64,000 bases of DNA. Source: Methanocorpusculum sp. (GTDB lineage Archaea; Halobacteriota; Methanomicrobia; Methanomicrobiales; Methanocorpusculaceae). The position numbers and the translations under genes were made by a program. Where the stretch lies: contig JAFQBW010000050.1 in NCBI GenBank assembly GCA_017399555.1, positions 1 through 64,000 of the forward strand, written 5' to 3'. Below are positions 34,312 through 42,528 of the stretch, piece by piece. A model generated the notes under the pieces. It did not search any database. It was not told the origin of the DNA and saw nothing but the letters and a program-made list of their open reading frames with translations. The number at the start of each line of letters is the position of its first letter. Within the stretch, counting starts at the first letter, position 1.

Positions 34312-35103
34312 ATGTTGGAAGAACTCAGAAAAACCCACGAGCTGGCATGGGGCATTAGCAAGCGCATTCTTATGCTTCTTGGCCCAATCGCCGCCTATGG
34401 GATTCTTCTGGTGTTCTTCTGGTTCGTTTTCCCGCCGCCGGAAGGAGCGGCATTTCCTGCATTCAGTCCACAGTTTATTGTCCTCGTCGGACTGTTAATC
34501 GCGTATCTTGTCCCGCCGTTTGGAAAGGAGACGATTATCCCGGCGGCTCTGATTGGCGGCGCGGCTGTTGCGGCGCTGATTGCCGGAATTATCGGAATGC
34601 CGATTGACCCGGCTGAGATTACCGGATTTCCTCTGTGGGTAGTGGTCCTCGCAATTGTGGGAATGGATATCGCGGTTGCCGCATTTATCACCTTCAACTT
34701 CAACCTGCTCTTAAAAATCCCGTTTATTGGAAACTGGCTTCGCTGGATTATGCGGGGAGCAGACAATATCATCCAGTCCAAGAAATGGATTCGGGATTTA
34801 TCCAGTGCAGGACTCCTGCTGTTTATGTATATCCCGCTCCAGGGTTCCGGGGCAATGACAACGTCAGTTATTGCCAGACTCCTGAACTATCCGCCAATGC
34901 TTGCCATTGGACTCGTTACTATCGGCAGTCTGATGTCGAGTCTGACGGTGGGACTCGGTATCTCTTCGATTATCAAGCTCTGGGAAGTAAATCCGCTGCT
35001 TGCAGTCCTTGAAGTGATTGCAATTCTGGGATTCATTGTTCTCGTTGCGGTTTCCTGGAGTAAGATTGTCCGCAAAATCGGACAGATGCAGAATAAGAAA
35101 TGA
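34312..35103 (+). CDS. Small multidrug export protein family (COG2426), copy 1
   Basis: A 263-residue membrane protein with about six helices, starting MLEELRKTHELAWG. The conserved VPPFGKETIIPAALIGG and the later IPLQGSGAMTTSVIARLL mark the small multidrug export family. Despite the name, the transported compound is unproven. Its stop overlaps the next gene's ATG (ATGA), and that gene is a paralogue, so the pair may form a heteromeric complex. Confidence 0.82.
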   Translation: MLEELRKTHELAWGISKRILMLLGPIAAYGILLVFFWFVFPPPEGAAFPAFSPQFIVLVGLLIAYLVPPFGKETIIPAALIGGAAVAALIAGIIGMPIDPAEITGFPLWVVVLAIVGMDIAVAAFITFNFNLLLKIPFIGNWLRWIMRGADNIIQSKKWIRDLSSAGLLLFMYIPLQGSGAMTTSVIARLLNYPPMLAIGLVTIGSLMSSLTVGLGISSIIKLWEVNPLLAVLEVIAILGFIVLVAVSWSKIVRKIGQMQNKK

Positions 35104-35780
35104 GCGAGGCAAAACTCTATAAACCGGATTTATCCATCCGTCTTATTTTTTCCCTGGGCATTATTGCCGTCCTTGTTCTCTGGGTTGTTCTGCTGTTTTT
35201 CCTCTTCGGCGGCGGTCAGCTTGCAGTGTTTCTGGGACTCTTCGGCATCTATTTCGCCCCCGGATTCGGAAAGGAAAGTATTATTCCAATTCTTTTAGCC
35301 GCAGGATGCCCGCTGTGGGTGATTATCTCCGGCGTGATTATCCTGGATATGGTGCTTGCAGTCCTTATCGCCTTTAACTTCGATTTGCTCTTAAAAGTCC
35401 CGCTTCTGGGACGGGTGCTGTCTCATTTCACGACCAAGACCGCAACGCTTCTCAAAGAGCACCGCTGGATTGTCGGACTGGAAGGTATCGGGCTGTTTTT
35501 GTTTATGTACATCCCGTTTATGGGTTCGAGTGCGATTAATACGGCACTTATCGGAAGAATTCTCGCCATTCACCCGAAAGTGCTTCTGCCGATTATTTTT
35601 GCCGGAAGTGCCGGCGCAACCTTAACGGTTGCTGTCGGCATGCAGGCGATTATCAATCTCTGGTTTGTAAATCCGTGGTATGCGGTAGCGGCTGTTGCCG
35701 GAGTTGCGGCAGTTGTGTTTATTCTCTGGAAACTCTGGCAGAAGCATGTCGCCGCCAGATTCGAAAAGGATAGAAAATAA
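35100..35780 (+). CDS. Small multidrug export protein family (COG2426), copy 2
   Basis: A 226-residue membrane protein with the same plan as its neighbour: FAPGFGKESIIPILLAAG and IPFMGSSAINTALIGRIL match the corresponding blocks of copy 1. About six helices are visible and the C-terminus is basic. It starts four bases before the end of copy 1, so the two are translated together. Products of a tandem duplication. Confidence 0.84.
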   Translation: MSEAKLYKPDLSIRLIFSLGIIAVLVLWVVLLFFLFGGGQLAVFLGLFGIYFAPGFGKESIIPILLAAGCPLWVIISGVIILDMVLAVLIAFNFDLLLKVPLLGRVLSHFTTKTATLLKEHRWIVGLEGIGLFLFMYIPFMGSSAINTALIGRILAIHPKVLLPIIFAGSAGATLTVAVGMQAIINLWFVNPWYAVAAVAGVAAVVFILWKLWQKHVAARFEKDRK

Positions 35781-35788
35781 GAGAAAGA

Positions 35789-35820
35789 TTATATTATCTG
35801 AAACACTTACATTATGTAAG
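35789..35820 (+). promoter_or_regulatory. Promoter and operator of the ArsR-type regulator
   Basis: TTATATTA (35789-35796) is the likely TATA box. The perfect palindrome CTTACAT-T-ATGTAAG (35806-35820), which contains CTTAC-N5-GTAAG, covers the expected transcription start. The same 5-5-5 pattern occurs at the hsp20 promoter. Confidence 0.65.
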
Positions 35821-35833
35821 CAGGTAATTAAAC

Positions 35834-36487
35834 ATGTTTGAACAGGAACATATCGCCCAGCTTCTCGACATCCTGGGAAACCGGAACAGAAGACGTATTA
35901 TTGAGCTTCTGCGGTACAAGCCATGTTTTGTTACAGAAATATCCGACCGGCTTTTGCTGAACCCGAAGACGGTCATTGAACATCTGGCACTGATGCAGAA
36001 GGAGGATGTGGTCTCGTTCTATCAGGATGAGAAACGCAGGAAATATTATTATCTGATTCAGGACTTCAGGCTGTCTGTCGAGATGCAGCCGAAAGAGGAT
36101 CCGGTGCAGGCTGCAGAGGAGAAAAAGGAGGAAGAGACGTTCCAGATTCTGCCGCTGATGGATAAAATCGGACAGATTAAGAGTCTGCTTGATGCCCGCG
36201 AGAAGCTTATCGAGCATCTGGATGCGGTAGAGAAGGATATTGATGATAAGATGGAGGAGGTAATGACCGGCGGCCGGGATGTTTTGAAGAACAACCTGGA
36301 AGCAGAGATTCTCCTCTCGCTGATTTACTCTCCGCTGACACCGATTGAAATATCCGATACAATCGGCCGCAGTATTCCGGATGTAACAGCCTCCCTTCGC
36401 TCGCTTGCATCACAGGGATATCTGGAAGCACATGCCGGCAGATACTCGCTGATCGAACCAAAGAAGCCGGCGGCAAAGATGCTCTGA
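35834..36487 (+). CDS. ArsR-type winged-helix regulator, possible heat-shock repressor
   Basis: A 217-residue DNA-binding protein. Residues about 6-75 form an ArsR winged helix (LLDILGNRNRRRIIELLRYKP, then ISDRLLLNPKTVIEHLALMQKE). A middle coiled coil follows, and a second winged-helix-like part lies at about 155-210 (LTPIEISDTIGRSIPDVTASLRSLASQGYLEAH). The palindrome in its own promoter recurs before hsp20, so it may be a heat-shock regulator like HSR1 of Archaeoglobus, an ArsR-type protein reported to bind CTAAC-N5-GTTAG. That equivalence is inference. It shares TGATG with the DUF371 gene. Confidence 0.85.
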   Translation: MFEQEHIAQLLDILGNRNRRRIIELLRYKPCFVTEISDRLLLNPKTVIEHLALMQKEDVVSFYQDEKRRKYYYLIQDFRLSVEMQPKEDPVQAAEEKKEEETFQILPLMDKIGQIKSLLDAREKLIEHLDAVEKDIDDKMEEVMTGGRDVLKNNLEAEILLSLIYSPLTPIEISDTIGRSIPDVTASLRSLASQGYLEAHAGRYSLIEPKKPAAKML

Positions 36488-36912
36488 TGGAAGTAACCGA
36501 GGTCATCCACTGCCGCGGTCATGAAAATGTCCGGGCATTCCATAAGAGTACGTTTGAGATTACCAAAGAGACCGAACTCTCGCCGAAAGGTGACTGTATT
36601 ATTGCAGTCGGCGCAGACAAAGGCGCGGCTGATTTGTCCCCGGAGTTTCGGGAACTGATGGCAAAGGAAGGCTCCCGGCTGACCGCAGTGTTTTCTGCCG
36701 GAGGCATCACCGCAACGGTTACCGCAGACGGGGGAGCAGGTATCTGCCTGACGCATCCAACCGACCTTGTCTGGCGGCGAAGCTCGTTTGTGTGCCCCAG
36801 AACCATTGGTGTCTATGCAGATGCAACCGCAGCTCTTCTGCCGCGGGAGTTAATTGCAGTACTGCAGACCGGCGCGGAAATGACCGTGACGCTTACGGTC
36901 TCTGCTGAATAA
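36487..36912 (+). CDS. DUF371 family protein
   Basis: A 141-residue archaeal protein. The start (EVIHCRGHENVRAFHKSTFEITKE) and the block DCIIAVGADKGAADLS are typical of DUF371, a small beta-rich family conserved in archaea and without known function. It is coupled to the ArsR-type regulator by a one-base overlap (TGATG), so both are expressed together; a link with stress response is possible but unproven. Confidence 0.85.
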   Translation: MEVTEVIHCRGHENVRAFHKSTFEITKETELSPKGDCIIAVGADKGAADLSPEFRELMAKEGSRLTAVFSAGGITATVTADGGAGICLTHPTDLVWRRSSFVCPRTIGVYADATAALLPRELIAVLQTGAEMTVTLTVSAE

Positions 36913-36954
36913 TATTTGGAGAAAAGAGAGAAGGAAGGGGTGAGGCAGATCCCC

Positions 36955-37929
36955 TTAATTCTGCATTTTTATCTGCTGGCCTTTTATCATCGGGTAACTG
37001 ACCAGCATGTCGGAATCAAGGTCTTCTTTGTGCATATCAACAGCTGAGATCTGACTGTTTTCATAGGTGGTGTAGTAGAAGATTCCTTTATCCGTGTTAC
37101 AGCATGAGGTATAGATGGTATATTCGTATTTATCCTGTCCCAGATGTACTAAACCGCGCTGCTGTGCAACGGAACCTAAAATCTGGAAGAACTGACTGAT
37201 GCTTTCCGATTCGGATGTGCCCGATACGGAATTGAGACGGGTGAAAGCAGCTTTGATGAACCGGGAGTTGGAGGAAAGGTCTCCGGGGAGACCAATTGCC
37301 CCCATACCCCGGCTGTAGGTTTCGAGAGTGAGGTGTGGAGAGAAAGAGTTTGTCGGAGGATTGGACGAGAGTGACATGCAGTTGTTTAAGGAGAACATCT
37401 GCATGTCGAATGTCGGGTTGTTGGTCATTACATGGACCGGGTTTTCGTAGACTTTCAGGCCTTCCCTGACAGATTCCACAACAATTGCGGAACTGCGGTC
37501 GGCAATCATCCAGTGGAGCGGGGAGAGTGGTAAGGTATCGCTGAAGGGGAGGGCTATGATATTGATATTGGCGAGGATGGATTTGGCTTCGGACACACTT
37601 GAGCACTGGCCGAGAATGTACGGTATCAGTTCGAAGGGTGTGATGTTCTTTTTGCCGGGTACTTCCGGTTTATAGTCGGCGTTTCCCGGGAAGTTGAGTC
37701 CGGCAATCCCGAGTCCCTTTTCGTTTACGGCATCATAGTAGAGCGGGTAGTTGTCTACTACAAAGGCAACACCGATTATGGCATAGTGGGAGGTCATTTC
37801 CTCGGATTTGCGAAACGTAAACGGATAGTTCCTCGGGGTGACCGTGATAGTCTCGTTGTACGAGTACTCAAGGTCGAGGTTGCGTCCGAAGTAGTGGTCG
37901 GCAGTTTGGTAATCCAAGGCGGTACACAT
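36955..37929 (-). CDS. Linear amide C-N hydrolase (bile salt hydrolase/penicillin V acylase family)
   Basis: A 324-residue N-terminal nucleophile hydrolase. Cys2 after the initiator Met (MCTALDYQTADHYFGRNLDLEYSY) becomes the nucleophile, and the Arg in FGRNLD and the Asp that follow match the family. NEKGLGIAGLNFPG, MTNNPTFDMQ and SRFIKAAF are further typical blocks. Relatives split bile salts, penicillin V or N-acyl homoserine lactones. In a methanogen a bile salt hydrolase would suit a gut host; the substrate cannot be decided here. A TATA box lies about 38006-38019 and a GGAG site precedes the ATG. Confidence 0.9.
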   Translation of the reverse strand: MCTALDYQTADHYFGRNLDLEYSYNETITVTPRNYPFTFRKSEEMTSHYAIIGVAFVVDNYPLYYDAVNEKGLGIAGLNFPGNADYKPEVPGKKNITPFELIPYILGQCSSVSEAKSILANINIIALPFSDTLPLSPLHWMIADRSSAIVVESVREGLKVYENPVHVMTNNPTFDMQMFSLNNCMSLSSNPPTNSFSPHLTLETYSRGMGAIGLPGDLSSNSRFIKAAFTRLNSVSGTSESESISQFFQILGSVAQQRGLVHLGQDKYEYTIYTSCCNTDKGIFYYTTYENSQISAVDMHKEDLDSDMLVSYPMIKGQQIKMQN

Positions 37930-38234
37930 GGCTTTTACTCCTATCTGGATGGTTCTTTTTTGTTACAGGTTGGTTGTTCCTGCAAATAATTCATAGGATT
38001 TCTGAATATAAATATTTACGAATCGGGATACTTTTTCGGTCGAGGTATTTTTGATATTTTGCCGTTTTTGCCGATATTTCCACGAATTAATTTTCAAAAT
38101 AATTTTTAATTTACATGGTGTTTGGATGGGCTTTAGGGAGGATTTTTTCATTCCTGCCGCAACCAAAAAAGTACCGGAGACAGGAAAGCTCAATAAAGTT
38201 TTCAAAAAAGTGAGGTTCTGAGAAATCCCCGTAA
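37930..38234. other. AT-rich gap with the hydrolase promoter
   Basis: The 305-base gap contains a TATA-like AAATATTTATATTC (38006-38019, minus strand) and a GGAG ribosome site for the hydrolase, and a T6 run near 38201-38206 on the minus strand after the HEAT-repeat gene. Nothing else is recognised. Confidence 0.5.
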
Positions 38235-39326
38235 TTACTGTCCGACTTCCCGCTTCTCAAGTTCCGACAAAGCATTCTTCATAATGCCTGCCAGAATCGG
38301 GTTTCGAACCTGCGATGCAGAAACCAGCGCAGCCTTCGCTTTCTCCCCGCCAATTTTTCCAAGAGAGTTTGCCGCAGCCGCACGGATTCCCGGCTTGGGG
38401 TCAGAAAGCGCGGCAATTAACGCATCAACAACAGCGTCCCCTTCTGCATGCGAAAGTGCCGCGGCAGCAGCCCGGCGAACGCCCGGCATATCATCTGAGA
38501 GAAGCGGAATTAACACTTCATCCATCCGCATGCCGCGTTTTCCTGCGGCATCAGCAGCAGCTGTCCGCACAGATGAATCTACGTCCGTCAGGAGCTTTCG
38601 CAGAATTGCCGCAGAATCCGTAACCTCAGCCATTGCCCGGCGCACCCGGGAATCCGCATCCTCTGCCGCAGAGTCCGGAACTGTCGCATCTAAAACATAG
38701 ACGGCAAGCGCCCGAACGCCGGCATCCGCATCTGAGAGAAGCGGCATCACAGAAAGCAGTGCATCCGAAGAAAGCGCCCTTCCTTTCAGTCCGGAAAGAG
38801 CCGCGGAACGGACATCCGGCTCATCCGAGAGACGGGAAAGCAGAGCGTCTGTTACCGCATCATCCGGATACCGGGCAAGAGAATATGCCGCAAGAGCGCG
38901 GACTTCCGGTGCTGACGCTGAAAGCGACGCCAGAAGCGGCTGCTTTGCGCACTCGCTTCGCATCTGGCCAAGCGTCTCCACTGCCCCGTACTGCAGATTC
39001 AAATCATCAGAGGAAAGTGCAGAAACCAGCGTTTTACACGCGGCCTCCCCTCCTTCCATAAACAGCACCTGCGCTGCCTCACGGACATCATCGTCTGCCG
39101 AACAGACAAACGGCAGAAACTGAGAATAATCCGCTATCGTATAATTGCGCAGTGCCCAAAGCATCACCCGGCAGATAAGCGGGGTTTCACTTTGCAGTGC
39201 ATCCAGAATCAGAGGATAGGCATTTGCATCCCGCAGGGAGCAGATAGTATTTGCCGCATCCTCAACCTTTGCGAAGTCCTCGGATGATAAATCTGCAACA
39301 AGACGGGCAAAGGTTTTTGCGTTCAT
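38235..39326 (-). CDS. HEAT-repeat protein
   Basis: A 363-residue protein made of about eleven helical HEAT (PBS lyase-type) repeats, seen as recurring blocks such as AALSDPKPGIRAAAANSLGKIG and PLLSDADAGVRALAVYVL. Such repeats form a curved scaffold for protein binding; a few relatives are phycocyanobilin lyases or deoxyhypusine hydroxylases, but the metal-binding His-Glu pairs needed for the latter are not seen. It lies one base after the parvulin gene in the same direction. Confidence 0.9.
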   Translation of the reverse strand: MNAKTFARLVADLSSEDFAKVEDAANTICSLRDANAYPLILDALQSETPLICRVMLWALRNYTIADYSQFLPFVCSADDDVREAAQVLFMEGGEAACKTLVSALSSDDLNLQYGAVETLGQMRSECAKQPLLASLSASAPEVRALAAYSLARYPDDAVTDALLSRLSDEPDVRSAALSGLKGRALSSDALLSVMPLLSDADAGVRALAVYVLDATVPDSAAEDADSRVRRAMAEVTDSAAILRKLLTDVDSSVRTAAADAAGKRGMRMDEVLIPLLSDDMPGVRRAAAAALSHAEGDAVVDALIAALSDPKPGIRAAAANSLGKIGGEKAKAALVSASQVRNPILAGIMKNALSELEKREVGQ

Positions 39327-39327
39327 C

Positions 39328-39609
39328 TTAGTTCTTCACGTCAACGACTTTGATTACATGATAGCCGAACTGAGTCTTGACCGGGCCTACAACATCACCG
39401 GCTTTTGCATTGAAGCATGCAGTCTCGAACGGCTTGACCATCTGGCCTTTGCCGAAGTATCCAAGGTCGCCGCCGGCATTTCCGCTCGGGCACTGGGAGT
39501 ACATCTTGGCGAGTTTTGCGAAGTCATCGCCTGCGGCAAGCTTCTGCATAATCTGTTTTGCCTCAGACTCGGTCTTTACTAAAATGTGGGATGCTTTTAC
39601 ACGTACCAT
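39328..39609 (-). CDS. Parvulin-type peptidyl-prolyl cis-trans isomerase
   Basis: A 93-residue, single-domain parvulin. It starts VRVKASHILVKTESEAKQI and includes QCPSGNAGGDLGYFGKGQMVKPFE and TQFGYHVIKVVD, with the two family histidines. It catalyses proline isomerisation in folding proteins in the cytoplasm. It is followed one base later by the HEAT-repeat gene, so the pair is cotranscribed; the scaffold may direct it to clients, which is speculation. Confidence 0.94.
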   Translation of the reverse strand: MVRVKASHILVKTESEAKQIMQKLAAGDDFAKLAKMYSQCPSGNAGGDLGYFGKGQMVKPFETACFNAKAGDVVGPVKTQFGYHVIKVVDVKN

Positions 39610-39734
39610 AGTAAATACTCATTTCGTCCGTGAGCGTATAAAGGGTAGAGATTGCCTTCGGATGACATGTACAAGCATTGAATATCTCAGCCGTCAAATG
39701 AATATACACTATTCCAATCTGGAGTAATACATAC

Positions 39735-40946
39735 ATGACTGAAGAAGCACAGAAAGGAGGAAAAGGCACTGTTGTTCTTGCCTTCTCCGGAGGACTTGAC
39801 ACCTCCATTTGCGTTCCAATCTTAAAGAATATGTACGGCTACGACAAGGTTATCACCGTCGCAGCAGACGTCGGACAGCCGGAATCGGAAGTCAAGATGG
39901 CAACCGACAAGGGAAACCTCATCGCTGACAAGCACTATACCTTAGACTTACGCGAGGCATTCGTCAGAGAACACGTCTTCCCGGCAATCAAGGCAAACGC
40001 ACTCTACGAAGGATACCCAATGGGAACTGCACTTGCAAGACCGCTTATCGCATCCGAGATTGCAAAGATTGCAAAGCAGGAAGGAGCAAAGGCAGTCGGT
40101 CACGGATGTACCGGTAAAGGAAACGACCAGCTCAGATTCGACTACATCTTCCGCTTAAACGGCCTCGAAATCATCGCACCAATGCGTGAGCACAACATGC
40201 GCCGCGACTGGGAAATTGAATATGCAGAACAGAACAACATCCCAATCCCGGTCAAGAAGGACACCCCGTGGAGTGTTGACGAGAACATCTGGTCCCGCAG
40301 TATCGAAGGCGGCCGCTTAGAAGAGCCGGCATACCACCCGCCGGAGGAAATCTACCACTGGACCGCACCATTAAAGGACGCACCGGATGAGCCGGAAATC
40401 ATCTCCATTGGATTCGAGAACGGTGTCCCGGTCTCCTTAAACGGCGAGAAGATGGCAGGTGTTGACTTAATCGTTGCCTTAAACAAGATTGCAGGAAAGC
40501 ACTCTGTTGGAAGAAACGATATGGTCGAGGACCGTGTCTTAGGTCTCAAAGCACGTGAGAACTACGAGCACCCGGCAGCAACCGTCTTAATCGCTGCACA
40601 CGCCGACTTAGAGAAGCTTGTTCTCTCCCGCTTCGAACTCAAGTTCAAGCACATCGTTGACGACCAGTGGGCAGAACTCGCCTACATGGGATTAATCCAC
40701 GAGCCGCTCTACCACGACCTGGGAGCCTTCATCAACAAGACCCAGGAACGCGTTACCGGAACTGTTGACGTCCAGCTCTTCAAGGGAGGACTCCACATCA
40801 TGGGACGTTCCTCTCCGTTCGCACTCTACTCCGAGGACTTAGTTTCCTTCGATACCAACACCGGCATCGACCAGCGCGACTCCATTGGATACTCCAAGTA
40901 CTACGGTCTTCAGGGAAGACTCTTAAACCAGCTCCAGAACGAGTAA
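39735..40946 (+). CDS. argG: Argininosuccinate synthase
   Basis: Joins citrulline and aspartate with ATP in the seventh step of arginine synthesis. The 403-residue protein has the ATP loop [14 protein letters not shown] at about residues 14-27, [14 protein letters not shown] near 118, and [10 protein letters not shown] near 185. Length and motifs are normal. The glycosyltransferase gene begins one base after its stop, so the two are probably cotranscribed. Confidence 0.97.
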   Translation: MTEEAQKGGKGTVVLAFSGGLDTSICVPILKNMYGYDKVITVAADVGQPESEVKMATDKGNLIADKHYTLDLREAFVREHVFPAIKANALYEGYPMGTALARPLIASEIAKIAKQEGAKAVGHGCTGKGNDQLRFDYIFRLNGLEIIAPMREHNMRRDWEIEYAEQNNIPIPVKKDTPWSVDENIWSRSIEGGRLEEPAYHPPEEIYHWTAPLKDAPDEPEIISIGFENGVPVSLNGEKMAGVDLIVALNKIAGKHSVGRNDMVEDRVLGLKARENYEHPAATVLIAAHADLEKLVLSRFELKFKHIVDDQWAELAYMGLIHEPLYHDLGAFINKTQERVTGTVDVQLFKGGLHIMGRSSPFALYSEDLVSFDTNTGIDQRDSIGYSKYYGLQGRLLNQLQNE

Positions 40947-40947
40947 G

Positions 40948-41886
40948 ATGACCGAGATTAACCGGGATTTGGTCTGTGTCTTACTGCCGACGCTGAATGA
41001 GAAGGATACCATTGGTCCGGTGATTGAAGGACTGAAGGCACAAGGATATCATAATATCCTTGTTGCTGACGGCCGCTCTACAGACGGAACGGCAGAAATC
41101 GCGGCAGATCTCGGGGCAAAGGTCTTTGTTCAGCAGGGCAAAGGAAAAGGTCAGGCAATGATTGAGGCGTTCTCAATCATCGAAGACCCATATGTGTTAA
41201 TGCTTGACGGAGACGGAACAAATCCGCCGGAGTTTGCTGATGCCATGGTTGAACCGCTCTTTGCAGGACGGGCTGATCATGTTATCGGAAACCGCCTGGC
41301 AGATTACGAGAAGGGAGCTCTTACCAAACTGAACCGGTTCGGAAACGATGTGATGAACCGGATGTTTAAGTGGGCGCATGGGGTCTATATGACGGATATT
41401 CTCTCCGGATACAGGGCTTTTACGAAAGCATCCCTGGAACAGATGCACCTGACAGAGTCCGGTTTCGAGATTGAGACAGAGATTTCCGCAGAAATCGTGC
41501 ACCACAATCTCCGCTTCGAAGTTGTTCCAACGTACTACAAGAAGCGTCCGGGATCTCCTACCAAGCTGAACCCGATTAAGGACGGAGCACGGATTCTCCG
41601 TGCCATCAACAGATACGGAAAGATGAACAATCCGATATTCCATTTCGGAACTATCGGTGTGATTCTCTCGGTTATTGGTTTCCTCTGCGGTCTCTATGTT
41701 GTCTCCGAGTGGTTCCAGGGAATTGAGCACCTGCCGCTGACGATTCTGACCATGCTTCTTATCGTCACGGGTATCCTGGTGTTTATGATTGGACTCTTAA
41801 GCGATATGATTGTTGCATACCACCGCGAGGAGATTCGCGAGATTTCCCTGCTGAAAGCAGAAATTGAAGAGTTAAAGAAGAGATAA
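40948..41886 (+). CDS. Family 2 glycosyltransferase, AglJ/Dpm1-like
   Basis: A 312-residue enzyme with an N-terminal GT-A domain: VLLPTLNEKDTIGPVIEGL, then VADGRSTDGTAE and MLDGDGTNPPE (the metal-binding DxD) and SGYRAFTKASLEQM. Two membrane helices lie near the end (about 230-250 and 260-285), followed by a charged tail. This layout is that of dolichyl-phosphate hexosyltransferases such as AglJ, which start the S-layer N-glycan. The donor sugar is unknown. It follows argG by one base. Confidence 0.87.
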   Translation: MTEINRDLVCVLLPTLNEKDTIGPVIEGLKAQGYHNILVADGRSTDGTAEIAADLGAKVFVQQGKGKGQAMIEAFSIIEDPYVLMLDGDGTNPPEFADAMVEPLFAGRADHVIGNRLADYEKGALTKLNRFGNDVMNRMFKWAHGVYMTDILSGYRAFTKASLEQMHLTESGFEIETEISAEIVHHNLRFEVVPTYYKKRPGSPTKLNPIKDGARILRAINRYGKMNNPIFHFGTIGVILSVIGFLCGLYVVSEWFQGIEHLPLTILTMLLIVTGILVFMIGLLSDMIVAYHREEIREISLLKAEIEELKKR

Positions 41887-42111
41887 CTCTCTTACCAACG
41901 TTTTTTCTTTTTTGTATTTCCCGTCACCATACAGACCTGCATCTGCATTTTCCCCGTATATGCCGAATGCCGTTACTAGAAACAATATTTTTGTGCAAGA
42001 AATAAACCATATAATGATTCACAAAAACATGTCGAAATTCCTGCCGCATCCAAGATTTTGATAACCTTTCGCGGCAAGAAAAGTAGCATAACCACAACAG
42101 AGAAAAGAACC

Positions 42112-42528
42112 ATGAAGAAACTGCTCATTATTGGAACCCTCCTGCTTCTCTGTGTGTTTGGAGCAGGATGTGTAAACACAGAAATAACTGAACCGGGAAA
42201 AACCATCCCAAACATCCCGGCAGAAGACCATCCGCCGGTAACGCTGCAGCCAATTGTCGGCGAGTGGGAAGGATATGATGCACAGACCAAAACAACATAC
42301 GAGGCAACATTCCTCTATGACGGCTATGCAAAACTGGAAATCGAAAAAGAACAGCCCAGTGAAGACAAAGAATCCATACTCTTTGGAGCATGGGAAGGAA
42401 ACAGCCCGAACTACCAGATTAAACTGAATCTCGGAAACTATACCCTAACCATACTGGAAGAAGGAAAGTCCGCAAAGCTGACCACACCGGACAACAGAGC
42501 AGTCACTCTGCGCTATGAATCATTCTGA
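42112..42528 (+). CDS. Hypothetical lipoprotein
   Basis: A 138-residue secreted protein. The start MKKLLIIGTLLLLCVFGAGC is a lipoprotein signal with a lipobox ending at Cys20, so it is probably anchored on the outer face of the membrane. The mature part has a proline-rich linker and a small beta-rich domain beginning IVGEWEGYDAQTKTTYEATF, like extracellular beta-barrel domains. The ATG at 42058 is rejected because the signal would be internal. Its 3' end overlaps that of tiaS by nine bases, facing it. Confidence 0.72.
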   Translation: MKKLLIIGTLLLLCVFGAGCVNTEITEPGKTIPNIPAEDHPPVTLQPIVGEWEGYDAQTKTTYEATFLYDGYAKLEIEKEQPSEDKESILFGAWEGNSPNYQIKLNLGNYTLTILEEGKSAKLTTPDNRAVTLRYESF

